NCBI GenBank assembly: GCA_013420905.1
Contig: JAAXNY010000004.1
Location: forward strand, 2,852,001 to 2,916,000
Length of the DNA stretch: 64,000 nucleotides
Source of the DNA: Collybia mongolica
Taxonomy: Eukaryota; Basidiomycota; Agaricomycetes; Agaricales; Clitocybaceae
Direction of reading: 5' to 3'
Part shown: positions 1 through 11,865 of the stretch, in pieces
Layout: each line of letters begins with the position of its first letter
Numbering within the stretch: the stretch's first letter is position 1
Made by a program: the position numbers and the translations under genes
The notes under the pieces: generated by a model
What the model was told of the DNA's origin: nothing
The model's input: the letters and a program-made list of their open reading frames with translations, nothing else
Database searches by the model: none

Positions 1-448
1 TTGGTAATCCCATAGATATAGGATGTAATATCTCCAAAGAATGCTGGGTACTGCGGACGGCGAAAGTTGGAAGATTTGAGAGGTAAATTCGAGAACGTCA
101 TTTATGACATTCATGGCAAGGTGGTGGATGCTGTTCTCGTTTTGAGAATTTGTCATCCTTATCGGCCTACGCGACGAATGGGTGATGATTGAGCGCTGAG
201 CGTTTAAGCTGGAATTACTGTATTGATTGAAAGATAATCCACGTGAATTGATGGCCTAAGAATGCGGCATGAAATAGTCTCGCTCCCGAAGTATTATAGC
301 GACGACTCAAGTCCAGAGATACATATATTGAAATCCACGTATATACGGTATATATCCTAGAAAGAACTGCGAAGAGACAAAGCAAATGGCTAGCGGAATC
401 CAGTAAAGAGCAAATTGACGGCAAAGGAAAGATGGAGAGACAAATGGA
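1..448. other. Left-edge stretch without a supported gene
   Basis: This is the stretch downstream of the CSL gene. The open frames here are short, lack homology I can recognise and have no consistent splice sites. It probably holds the CSL 3' untranslated region and spacer. Confidence 0.5.
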
Positions 449-3400
449 CTAGGGGTACATGGTATTAGATGGAAAAACAACGCCGTCTGAGCGAATCAAA
501 ATAATCGGCCGACGCTTCCCTGGTTGGGAATCGGGCGGGAGACACCCAAGGACTTCCGTACATCGCACCTCAACATAAGGCGAAGGCTCTGAGCCAAAAA
601 ACACGCTAACGGGGTCATTCTTAGAAAAGTTCTCGCCATAAACGGTCAGCATTTTCGAAGCATGGGGATTAGGCTTGGCCAGAACCGACCGAGACGACGA
701 GCAGTTCGACTTGGGCGCTTCCGCCGCACGGTCTGGTGGAAGGTATTTGACGACACCGGGGAAGGGTGTCACGGGCTTCGAAGGGATGGGGAAGGAACCC
801 GTCTGGGCGTGCTGATTGTCAAAGAGGACAGGAGGAACGTAGAAGTTGTACCGTATTTGATCTGTAAAACAAGTCAGTCTTCAAATATAACAAAAAGCGA
901 AGCGTCGCTTACCAGTACCAACGATAGTCCATACACTAGTCTCGCCAATGTCGACCTGCCAAAGAGCACCAGATGATGCACCAGTGTCACTGTTAGTGCC
1001 GCGACGGGTAGAAGACACTGATCCAGCAGAGCTCGGCCTACGACGCCCCTTCGGGATAGGCTTGTTGATTCCACCAGCGCTGGAAGCTGATCGTTTCTTC
1101 TTGACCCGTCCACCGTCGTTGGAAAGGAAATCTGACGGTTCGGTAGGAGACCCGGGAGCGCTCCCTGCAGTTCCGCTCGCAAAATACTCGCCCGAGACGG
1201 ACAAGACAGGTGTGGCAGGCATAGGCGAACCAGTGCGAGGAGAGCCAGAGCCTGTAGCTTGGCTGTTCCACTGGCGACCATCAATGGGGCGGTAGGTGTT
1301 AACCTTCTCACCCATACACGAAAGGAAAGCCCCCGTTACACCGGGTGTCCCTGCCTCGGGCATGCCCTTGGAGCCGTCATAGACCTCGAAAGCAATTTTA
1401 TGAAGCTGAGAAACAGGATCGCCACACACTTCGCCCGGCGAGCAATAATGATCTGCGACGCCTTTAGCACCTTCTTGCAAGCCGCCACCAACAACAGTCG
1501 TCTGGTGGTCAACTTTTCGGATGATTAATACAGGACTGACAACTCCGGACGTCAAACACTGCAGAACGACAGTTTGATTATAATAAATCGGAATCTGCGA
1601 ACCGTTGTTCGAGAAAGATATCGCATTAGGCGGGGGAGAGGGGTAGTCTGGCTGAGGGGGAGGTGGTGGTGGTGCGTCAATTCCTCCAGCAGGTTTATTG
1701 ACATCGACAATGTACATAACAAACGGATCTTTTGAAAAACGCATTAAGGAATAGTTATTTCGTAAAATATAATGAAACTCACCCCAGCTGGCCGTGCGAG
1801 CAATAAAAGACGGCGTCGTCGATCGAGATCTTTGGTCAAGGCCCATCAAAGGTGCACCATCAGAACCTTTGAACGAGGACCCAGAACCCGAAACGCAGAG
1901 GTACTTGGTAGAGACCGTCTGGGATCGCAACCGGTGGAATAATGATATAGTCGAGCCGTGGTTAATACAAACTATTGGGGTGTAAATAAATCATCAGCCA
2001 AGGTGTTTGTTGGTGATATTAAAGGGGACAACTGACGCTCCAAATTTTTAGCACTTTGTCTCTTTTTGCTTGGCTTGCTGATGACCTTGATAGGGCGACT
2101 GGGGAATACCCCAATAACCCGCTCAGGCTCGTCATCTGATGCTGGGGCAGTGATTTTGACCAAGGCTTCGACTTTTTTCTTCTTTTCGTCAACATCCGAG
2201 ATGAAAAGCTGCTTTCCAACACAACGCCCAATGTAGGTCGTTCCTGTAGGGGGATCGCTAACATCGAATGATTTGCCCGAGGACCCTGTCCACTCGATAG
2301 AACCTTCCTGAGGCGCAGGCTCCCCAGAAATGGAAATCACGACACGAGGCGGGCAAAGCTTGGGGTCTTCACCTCGGCGGACAACATCAGTCCACCACGA
2401 ATTTCCGATCATGATGGCAGTGGGAGGTGGGCAGAGAAACCTGCGTGAGATAAACATGAGCCAGTACGAACCATTGTAGAGTGTTGAACACGAACCTTTT
2501 CTCAGTTCCATACGACTTTTGAGCGACTTTGCTGGACATAACAATAACAGTCCGCTCGCCGAACGCCAATCGGTTGGGGGTACGAACATATTGATCCAGG
2601 TAAGGGCTGTCAAACAGGGTAAACAGAGGAACTAACAAGGAGTTGTTCGATTTACCGTATGAAGGTCTGTAGGTCGTTAGAAGCTCCCATTATAGAGTGG
2701 CCTTGAAGTTTCATCCGAGCCAGAGTCTCATCGACAACAGCCATACGGTGCATGTCCTGATGAGGGTTTGAGCCCATATAGTGAGGCATATCTTCATAGC
2801 CAGGAACGCCGTGTGTAGCTTGGGGAGCAATACCACGCAGAATGTCGGAGCCATGGCTCGGTGGACCATGAGATGGCACGGTTGTGGGGGGACCCGGATG
2901 GTTGAACCGGTTCTCGGGCTGGAAGCGCCCGAGGCGATCAGAGAAATGTTGAAGTGATGGAGGGAATGGCAGGCCAGCGTTCATGTTGCCTATCGAGTAT
3001 TCTTCCATGATATCAGGAGGGTAGCCTGACGGAGACACATGGGGCAAGCGTCGGTCGTCAGAATAATTTTGGGAGGTAAAATCCTTGGGAGGAAATTGAG
3101 ACGCGTGGTGCAGGCCACCAACAGGATCACTAGGGGTCAGCGGGGAGACCTTGCCGCTGCTGTAGGAGGAGGGCAAGCTGCTAATCATATCATATGGATT
3201 GCTATTTGAGGTACCGAAGGAGGGAACAGAGTCAGCGAAGGACGAATGAGAATAAAGGCCATCCGAGTTTAAACTGTAGTTTGGACCAAGAGAGGAGGAC
3301 GAAGACGCGTTTGTGCGATAGCGTTGGGACTGGAAAGAGGTGGGAGAGGTGGAATTGGGGAAGAGGTCGTAGTTGGGGTGGTCGGAGGCATCGATGGAGT

Positions 3401-3716
3401 CAGGGTGGTCGAAATGAGAATGAGGCGGGGGGAGATGGTGGTGGTCGAGGTCAGAGGAGGGATACAAGTGCTGTGATTGAAGGTCGAGGCTCATTTTACG
3501 GTCGCGGGCAGAGGGCGTATTGGAGGAGGGATTGAGCAACTCGGCGAGGTCCCAACGGTTCAGGTCAGAGCCCGCTGAAGCAATCGGTCGCGGCGCGACT
3601 GTGTGACCCCCGTGACCCCCGTGACCGCTCGGGCTGTTCCCGTCCACATTCATTCCAAATTCTGATCGCCGTTCGGTCGCACCCGACCCCCCCATCCATC
3701 CTGTTGCTTGTGCCAT
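449..3716 (-). CDS. CSL-family (CBF1/Su(H)/LAG-1) DNA-binding transcription factor
   Basis: Sequence-specific nuclear transcription factor of the CSL family. Fungi lack Notch, so it acts in a Notch-independent setting, as known for fission yeast Cbf11/Cbf12. The first exon (3716 to about 2655) encodes a long disordered Ser/Pro/His-rich N-terminus. The next exons carry the LAG1 Rel-like DNA-binding core: RTPNRLAFGERTV, then KSYGTEKRFLCPPP joined across an intron. The beta-trefoil domain follows, with RSQTVSTKYL, TASW joined to DPFVMYIVDV, the QTVVLQCLTSG block and DPVSQLHKIAFEV. A proline-rich insert (PPPPPPQPDYPSPPP) lies inside the trefoil. The gene ends with a TIG-like segment (MLTVYGENFSKNDPVSVFF) and a TAG at 449-451. 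The long N-terminus resembles the Cbf12-like class. Family assignment is firm; exact exon edges between 850 and 1000 and near 1790 are less so. Confidence 0.93.
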
Positions 3717-4230
3717 TGACTCGGATATCCTGGAATTGTTCTCGTCTCCTCTTCAACTCGCCCTTTTGTATTTTGTGCTTTCTAGGAACGAGGGACGCGG
3801 ACAGTGTCCTAGATGTAATATCCTTGGAAACCTTGATGACCGACCAGACCTGTTCGTCGGTTATCCTCAGTTTCTCCGCAACATATCACCATTTGGACCT
3901 CCCTTACCTTTGAGGGTCCGCGCACGAGGGCTGACAGATACAAGTCGTTGTTTCCTGACGCGTTTCTTTCAAAAGCCTCAGGCAGAGTTGTCGACTCAGA
4001 GCGGACTGACTTCACAACAAGGAAGTAGTGGAAATCTTTCAAGGAGGGTCAATCTATATCCAACACGGAACTGTTTTATACCAGCCCTCTTTACCACAAA
4101 CTCTATTTCGGTAAAGCCAGATCTGAACATACCAGAGGCCGCGGAATCCGGCTCGTCTCCGTAAATGTTTGTCGCTACAAGGTTGCTGCTCTACATTTTG
4201 GATCACAGAACATGCCGCCCACACAATTGA
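3717..4230. promoter_or_regulatory. Upstream region of the CSL gene
   Basis: About 510 bp lie between the CSL start codon and the next possible ORF on the opposite strand. Short open frames overlap on both strands and none looks like a protein. By position it should hold the CSL promoter and 5' untranslated region. I saw no diagnostic motif, so this is inference from position only. Confidence 0.35.
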
Positions 4231-4823
4231 TTGTCATCATTGGAACTATTATGTTCCCCCCTCCACCCCCATTTCTCGCACACTTTGAGCTTCCTCAGCC
4301 TATCGGTACTCTTGTGTATTGCACCCCCACCGTTCCGAAATTTATGCCCTGCCGCCCGATTGGCCCTTCCCGAGCTCCTCTCCAAGAACCTTATGGATCC
4401 TGCCTTGCCGTGTCGGCGGAATCAGATTCATCTCAGATCATGTTTACCAACACCTCGATCACATCAAGATGCTCCAACGGTAAGTTCCGCGCGTTGTTAT
4501 TTTCTGGTTTGGAACCATTATATGTCCTCCAAGTTTAGGTACCTGTTGGGCTTCTTACGTTTTGACACATTTGATAGGTACCTTTCGGATTGTCGGACGA
4601 AATCAAGATTGAAAGCCATAATGACCGCTCTGTGCAAATCTTCACAAGACCACAGTCAGTCGAAGATTCCCTTGATAATCCTGTGCCCCACAAACCCCAG
4701 TGGGACGGTGACGATACTCCAACCACCCCTCGGTCAACGCCAAATTGTCACGAGCTTGGCCGAATGGTGACGGCATTCGTAACCGTTTGCACATGGCCTC
4801 ATTTCCCAGCCCCTGAAACCTAA
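4231..4823 (+). CDS. Possible two-exon small protein, function unknown
   Basis: A weak candidate. A 249-bp exon (4231-4479) can be joined to a 246-bp exon (4578-4823) through a canonical intron (gtaagt ... gatag, 98 bp) with the frame kept open, giving about 164 residues. The second half (GLSDEIKIESHNDRS, then a Pro/Asp/Thr-rich stretch) looks protein-like; the first half is Leu/Pro/Cys-rich and could equally be read in another frame. I recognise no domain. It is divergent from the CSL gene, so it could also be a noncoding transcript from a shared promoter. Confidence 0.25.
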
Positions 4824-6783
4824 TGTTACTTATCCCGAAGCAGTTTTCTGTCAGGCAAAATACCCAGTGGTAAGCGAGATTAAATTTACAAAGTATGCAT
4901 CCCTTGTTTTGTGGCGCTTGGATCACTTTCCCAATCTCACAATCCATAAACTTGTTGAAGGTTATGTTTCCAAAGACACCATCAGTGGCGAGAACTGATG
5001 AACTCAGGACACGGGCAAATGGAGACCTCGCACTTAATAATAACATGGGGCAAGTATATTGCAAAAGCCACGGGTGTGTAACGCTAATTTTAAACTTCTC
5101 TCTGCTTTTGTCAGCGCAGAACGTACCATTCTCAAAACGATGCCGAGAAACATGAGATTGATGCACAGGGGGATTTATATTCAAACCTTACAATGGGTCA
5201 CCTGAAGCTATTACCTGCGGAGAAGACCGATGGCCGCGAGATGGGCGTCGCAGCCGTTACAGATTGGCGAGGCTCAAAAAAATGCCTCCTACACAGAGTC
5301 CTAGGAAAGGGTCGAGTTGTAAGTATTGTGGGGGGGAACCTGAACTCAGTAGCACATAAGCGGTAAATGTACCGCGAAGGGCGTAACTTGGAAGACGTCT
5401 GGTTGAACCTGAAGGGGCCGCCGGTTGCGAATCCAGCCGCCGGTCACAAGACTACAATCAGGCTGGAGTACTTTCGAACAACCCAGAACAACCCCCGGTA
5501 ACGATACATGTGTACTGATGAGGATGTGAACATGCACAACACCCTTATTTTGTCCCCCAAGTCCTAGATGTCGTAGGGCGCCCCCATAACGGGCTGCAAA
5601 TTGCGAATACTTTATATTTTTGGAATGGCCACAGCTGTGGTAGATGCGTGTTCCGGCGGATCCATACTCTGTTCTTACGAGAGTAGCCGGCTGAGAAATC
5701 AGGATATTGTAATGGCTTAGTGCCTGTCACTCCATGATGAAAATCATGCAGAGCTACAAGATGGGTGCCTGTTACTAACGCTTTCAGCATCAGGAGCCCT
5801 CTTCTCGTGTTGAGCGCCCAGCTGTGAGGCGTCGGGCTTGCTTCCACTCTTGAGTGAGCCTGTATGATGGGGGAGGAGAGCCTCCCCCGCAACCCTCGAA
5901 ACAGGAATCAGAACATACGAATGGAATATAGATGGGTCATTCCGGAATGATGAGAGCTCGGCGACCCTTTAGCACAGCGAATGAGGTTAGACTCGTATCA
6001 TTAATATAGACCTACGGCATACACGCCGGGTTGACCAAGGCAATGGTTGAATTCAATTATTTGTCTGATACCTGCGGCACATAGACCTGGCACCGGCGGT
6101 CGCAAGGTGGGGGCACCGATATTGGGGTGAAGGAGGCAATAAGCGAAGGAAACCCGAATTTCTTCACAGAGGGGAATCCAAGATAAGTAAAGCCCAAGTG
6201 AAACTCAGCTTTGTAACATAACAAGTTGTCGGCGGTTTCAACATCAAATACCGAACGAGGCGAAACAGGAGGGTTTGCGGTTTTATGGCAAGAGTTGTTT
6301 ACTCACGAGTGGCATGTTAAACTCCAAAAATGTTGCAAGACATTGAGAGAGGACATCCATGGAGACGAAAACAAAACCATTTTAGGTTAGGCCTAGTCCA
6401 TATTCACCGATTCCGATCAGTGCCAACAAACCTCACCAAAACCGACAATGACTGATCAAGTTCAAGTAAAAGTACCCAGAGCTTGAACCAGATTTGCACA
6501 AGAGTGTGGTCCTGGAGGTGGATAATCAAGGACGCTCAGTTGGCCAAGGCTTGGTGAATGATACGTAGATACGGCAAGATCGAGATGGCAATCAACGGCA
6601 GCTGCGCTTCCACGTGGGCAATAACCGCCTGTGGTCTGACCTTCCCCGCCACTATCCTCAACGCCACTCGCACCCCGAAGGCACACTGCACATTCGCCTT
6701 TTGTTCGAGTTTCTTTCTCCACCTTTAACGGACATTCTCTACCACACAGTCCTTTTTCTCGACTTTATTACCCTCTTGCTAAG
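4824..6783. other. Two-kilobase region without a supported gene
   Basis: No frame on either strand gives a recognisable protein or a chain of spliceable exons. Scattered short open frames (for example 4642-5184 and 5545-5892 on the minus strand) lack protein-like composition. No tRNA-like box or clear repeat was seen. The last 200 bp should hold the promoter of the next plus-strand gene. Confidence 0.45.
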
Positions 6784-9048
6784 ATGTCCGGGTCTTATCG
6801 TCTCCAAACACCACGACCCCGACAGGTTCCAGCTCCCCTTCATTTCGAACAATCTTCATTTACTCCATCCTCGGCTGCGAGCAGTCAACAAACACCACCA
6901 ACACTCCTTTATGACCTTCCCTCAACGAGTTCCATGACGCCACCTACCAGCCCAAATTCGAAGAAGCGGCTGGTCTCTCCGACTTCACCCTCGTTTCCAG
7001 GACGTTCAAGGCCAGGCCGCAGTGGAAGACCCACACCTCCACCCAGTGCCCGGAATCGATCTACCACACCGTTGGGCGTGGCACCTAATGAACTCGAAAA
7101 ATTCGCCGAGATTTGTCGGGCATGGTGTGTTGTACACCAAGTCTTTCCATGGGAATACATGATCATGCCCTTCCAGGTACTTCAATCAAGAAGAAGATGC
7201 TGGTCACCTTATGGCGCAGACGCTGGCCACTCTCCCCCCCTCCCAGCGGGCTCCTTTCTCGCGCTTACAAGCTTCGATACGTTCAGCTTACCATCGTTCA
7301 GTTAACGCCCGAAGAACAGCAGAGTTTCAAGCTCACCTCAGTGCAACACAACCCGGTGGCTCGCTGATGCCCCACTCTCGGGCAGATCCTCGAGGCGCGT
7401 TAGCACGAAAAGGTTTGTTATTCCGGACATGTGCCTCTGCCAAGTATCTCAATGATACCTGAATATGTTAGAGCGCTATGAGCGTATGGAAAGATTTGTT
7501 CGAAGTTGGTGTACAATGGGCATGCCGGGGACAAAACCTTTTTTCGAAGCGTATGTCATATCCTTGATCTACCTTGTAATTCACTCATCCTTTTCTTAAT
7601 CAAGACTTTGGGCTGTGCTTCGGTTACAAGTGATTCCAGAGAATATCGGTGGTGCGGGTGCATATCGTATTGAATGGGAATTTGATGACGCAGTGTTTAA
7701 AGAGGCAGCGTGAGTTATGTTTGTCTTGTTATTAGCAATCCGAAGTTCTGAAATCTGCCAGTGGAAAGGACTTCATGTCAGAGGCCATAGATGTCCTCAA
7801 AGGGGTCAGTATATATCATAGGCCCTAATTTTGCTGACAGGTTCTAATTGACTTCGCCTAGGTCCTTGCATTTGAGGAAACCCCTGCTTCCAAAAATTCC
7901 CCCCCTTCACGTAGCTACGAGACAACCCCAGAATCTGCAATGCATGCACGACACCAATCACAGCCACTATCGTCTGATCAAAAATCCCTCACTAATGCCA
8001 CAACTATCCAACTCAAACGCACGCGGGCACCGAGTGACCCATTTTTGGATACACCCACCCTCTCGCATTCCGCAGGGTCTTATTCTTCTCAGTCTTCCCG
8101 AAACACCGCCACTTTACTTGGAGCTACGGGCCAAGAGGGAGGAGATGAGCCGCCAAGTCTTATATTTGAAGATCATGTTTCTTCTTCGATGAGAGGTGAT
8201 TTTATGTTTGATGACTCTGAAGAGGAGTGTATGCGAATTTGGACTTCTCCTGATCTACCCAACCCCGAAATCCTCGAGCTCTTGAAGGTTTTCCCATCAT
8301 TTGTATCCAGGCGACCTCTACCTCGATTTCCCCCATCAAATCCCCGTCATGTTGATATCGAGGAAGGAGACGACGAAGGTCTCGAGGGAAAACAAATACA
8401 TTTTGGAACAGGTTCCATGTGGGTAAGTTCAAAACCACGCAACGACTGGAATGGGGGATGGTGGGCGAGATTTATTTTATGGTGGAGAAGAATATTCTGC
8501 TAGACTTGCACATCTCAAATTTTTCTTTCAGCACAAGGACAACTGTATCCGTTTATTATTGTTCCTATGATGTGCGCAGATTCGAATGGCACAGGTCACA
8601 CATGATCACTATACCCCTCATACACCTTTCTACGATACGGTTGTATCACGACCCCGAGAAGACTGACAGTTAAGTTTTAAAAATGGGTTGTCGGTCCGAC
8701 ATCAGTCGACCAAACAGCTGGGTTTCTGGGAATGTTTCTAGATTATGACACTGTTGCCCCAGAAAAACCTTCCAGTGCTTTCCAATCCTAAGGTCACCAG
8801 TACATTGGCACGACCTTCGAGGACAGATCGAGAGATCATGGCAAATTTACTACAATTCTCTGATCGATGTTCTAACTATAAGATCACACGGAGTGCCGTG
8901 CACTTCCGTACAATTTATTCCTGCTGACGGTGCGCCGCAAATTATGGATAAAATGCCAAGCCAGGCACCCTTTCTCCACGGACCCACGGACTTCAACTCT
9001 CCACCACCAACCTCAAATCGGAACCATGTCTTTTCTGCAAAAAACTGA
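6784..9048 (+). CDS. Conserved protein of unknown function, multi-exon, C-terminus unresolved
   Basis: I do not recognise the family. Exons join cleanly at the N-terminal end: 6784-7124, then 7177 onward, with later introns near 7413-7468, 7552-7604, 7710-7761 and 7804-7861. Residues about 1-100 are Ser/Pro-rich and disordered. A helical region follows (ELEKFAEICRAWYFNQEEDA, then RYERMERFVRSWCTMGMPG and VLRLQVIPENIGGAGAYRIE), then a disordered acidic stretch (FMFDDSEEECMRIW). Between about 8395 and 8800 the coding pieces QLYPFIIVPMMCADSNG, GFLGMFLDYDTVAPEKP and SWQIYYNSLIDVLTIRSHGV are readable, but no single splicing pattern I found joins them all in frame. The stop at 9046-9048 assumes the last of these frames. 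Confidence 0.7.
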
Positions 9049-10565
9049 ATGATCCAATGATCTAACATCCTTTTCTGTTCGACATGCAAAAAGGAGTTGT
9101 TTTGTGTCACCTGTAAGTACAGCGCTGTTCTGAATCTCATTGCACCCGTTTGGAGCCAATTTTGACCAGCCGTCACTTGTCAGTGGGACCGTCGTGAGTA
9201 TCACACACGTAGATACAGGTGGCGTTTGCGCGCGCGCCTTGCTGTTCATGTGCACTTGGAAACCTTGAACCCCTCTTTCATAACCGGCTCTACATGTAGA
9301 CGGTGACCAACTTTCATCGACCCCGTCAATATTGGAGACGAATAGTAACCACGACCCGCTACACTTTTGATTGATGTTTTGAGCAGCTCTAACTCTTGGA
9401 GATCACAGGGCCCCAATATCGTAAAGTCTAGTGACAGGCTTACGACCCCTAGATCATTCGAAAATCTGGTGACCCATTTGCTCTTCTCAGGTTCTGAGAT
9501 TCTGATGATCAGACGTTCTTCTTAAGCACCATATTTCGGGAATTTGGGGTGTGTGGAGGCTCGACGGATTAAGCACTGTTGAAGTTTATGGAGAAGTTTT
9601 TGATTTTTGAATAACGTCGCAACTCATTCAATCATTCCCCCCGTTGTGTTTTCCGTCCCTCAACGGTTCATCAGGTTGTTAAAAATACTTGCCTCATCCC
9701 TGTTCATGGCACTTTGCTTTTGGACAAATAGCATCGCGCATTCTAATACACTTCGGAACGAAGTTGACCTCGAGCATTTTCGCATGCAACAAACCAGACC
9801 GGTGACCGATCCCCTATGAGCCAAATCCTCGATAAAGAGGTTTTGGTTCATTATAATGGGTGGTCACGAGTCTAGCAACAGATAATGTCTCAAACTGTGA
9901 GCTGGTTTTTGGACTAACAAGTTATAAAACACGCTCTGAATCTCCCGCGCTGTATAATTTCTCACCTGATTCCATGCTTTTCTGATACTCCCGTACCTGA
10001 CTTGAGCTGGACAACATGTGTTTACGGACATCTTGGTTGAATTCAAGCGTCAAGTTGTCAAGGTCGACAGTATTAATACGCACAAAGGTGTAAGTACTAG
10101 AATTGGATCTCGGTCGATAATGACATATAGGCATGAGAAACGGTGATTTCGCTATCGTGAAAGATCCTAATTATATTAGTATGTATCGTCATCGGCGTAA
10201 TAAACTCGTCATACTCGCTACCATCTGCAATTACATCTCTTCCTATGTTGTACGTTGACGTATACTTCAATACAAACACGGAAATAATAATCGGATCTAT
10301 GTATACGGGGAAACGCCTTTCGCTGTGAGATACGATAGAAAACTTAACCTGCCGGGAAAGTGCAAGCGTCATCCTCGGTGAGGGGGTGAGAGAACTTTAC
10401 GAAAATCTCCACATGGCAACAAGCGATACAAACTGTAAAACCTCTAGCCACGGCGATGGCGAGGGTGTCCCAAGGTATGTCAAGACGGTAACTTTAAAAA
10501 ATCTCGCGAGGATCGGTACAGTGTCTTATTGTGATCTCATGTTTCGCATGGTTATACCGGTAGAT
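9049..10565. other. Intergenic region with unresolved minus-strand coding-like pieces
   Basis: Two minus-strand open frames look more protein-like than background: 10097-10372 (GSEYDEFITPMTIHTNIIR) and 9922-10134 (STYTFVRINTVDLDNL, then LEFNQDVRKHMLSSSSQ). They overlap in different frames and could be exons of one gene, but joining them needs an intron of only about 28 bp. Just after the preceding gene, plus-strand pieces with CxxC pairs (EPCLFCKKL near 9020 and FCSTCKKELFCVTC near 9075) might be its true C-terminus. I see nothing else supportable. Confidence 0.3.
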
Positions 10566-10656
10566 TCAATGAGATTCCAGGTTCTTGATAAGCTCTTCCA
10601 GTTCTTGCTTGTTTAGTTTTAGCCTTCCCAAATTTGCCCATTGAGTTCCCTTGTTG

Positions 10657-11865
10657 TTAAGTGCTTTGAAACGCGACCCACTTGACAATTTCCTCTTCCA
10701 ATTCAAAAATCTTGTTAGCCTTTGCTTGATTACTTTTCTCAGCAGCGACCTTTTGCCGTTCAAGTCTTCGTAGATAATTGGGTATGGCGTTCAGGTTGTT
10801 CAAGAGAGAAGATACGAGGTCTGCCGAAAAGTCAGATAAACTGTCTGGGTCTGCATTTGAAGAACTAGAGTCTTCGAATGGGTTTTCCTGTAGATAGATA
10901 ATTAGGTTCTGAATTTACACAGAAAGGGCTTAAATTCTTACGGAATCGTTGGAATGCCAATGAATACCGTCTTCCTTGGCCCTCTCTTTGCCCTTTTGTG
11001 AGGACGCCGTTGGTTCGATAATGCCATCAGATTTTTCCACATACGGTTCCAGCTCTTGGAAGGTTCTCGGCGGCGTCAGAAGGGCCCGAGATTTCACATC
11101 TTCATCGGTTTCACTCTTTATCTCGGGTTGACGAATCGGTGCCTCCATGACAGAAGAAAGAATACCTGATTCTGTAGCTGGTGTCTGAACTGCGTTCTGG
11201 AGAAGATGTGTTTCAGGTCCATAGTGATTTGTTTTGCTAGAGTTTTCACGTCTGTGTGCTGTACGGGAGTTTTGGCTTGCAGAAGAGAGAGCGGACTCAA
11301 TCTGGGTAAATCTCTGTATCTTCGCCGGAGTCGAAGATAATAATCGCTGACCCGGTGCGGCATTCCCCCGAGTGGGGGTTTTTGAGAGAGCATCTTCCAT
11401 TATTCTCAGTCTTTTCTGAGAAGGTGTTATTGGTGGTTGTTGGCATGCGGCGTAGCTCCTCTTTAGGCCTGGCGTCGTTGACTCGGGGGTTGATACCTGT
11501 GTGGGTTGAGAGGATGGGAGAGGAGGCGTTACTTGTAATGGTAGGGTTTCTCGTTTGAAAATTGGATCGTCTGCCCAGTCTGAACCCGACGTGTATAAAT
11601 GCGTTGAGCAATCATACAAATACCGAGATCATTAATTGTGGCCCTCACAAAAGAATTTACACCTCTCTGTGTCGTTTATGTCCTTCGAACAACAGTAAAA
11701 CAACCTATGCTAGTCATGAGACTCCTGACAGCCATATAATGAATAAACATACCGCCCGGGGTTGTGTGTGGTGTTGCTGGTCCTCAGGGAAGCTTTCAAT
11801 GCGTGTTCATAACATTTAACAACTCCGTTGTCATCTATGGGTGTAGCTTTATGAAAATATGACAT
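10657..11865 (-). CDS. GRF-type zinc-finger protein with C-terminal coiled coil
   Basis: Predicted 345-residue protein from four exons: 11865-11753, 11704-11649, 11579-10942 and 10887-10657. Their lengths sum to a multiple of three. Splicing the first three exons rebuilds a GRF zinc finger at residues about 18-60: KCYEH, then THNPGR/LFYCCSKD, then ERCKFF/YWADDPIF. It keeps the Cys/His/Cys/Cys ligands and the NPGR...FFxWADD signature. GRF fingers bind single-stranded nucleic acid in repair and RNA proteins such as NEIL3, APE2 and topoisomerase 3-alpha. The middle is disordered and Ser/Thr/Pro-rich; the C-terminus (NYLRRLERQKVAAEKSNQAK) is a coiled coil. The frame stops at 10657, but a coiled-coil-like frame continues to 10566 in another phase. 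The partner is unknown. Confidence 0.8.

Noticed and set aside
4642..5184. Minus-strand frame of 180 codons
   Set aside because: It overlaps the plus-strand candidate, has no family resemblance and mixed composition; judged a chance frame.
5390..5460. ggttgcgaatcc, tRNA-like
   Set aside because: An extra base breaks the B box, and no acceptor stem pairs around it.
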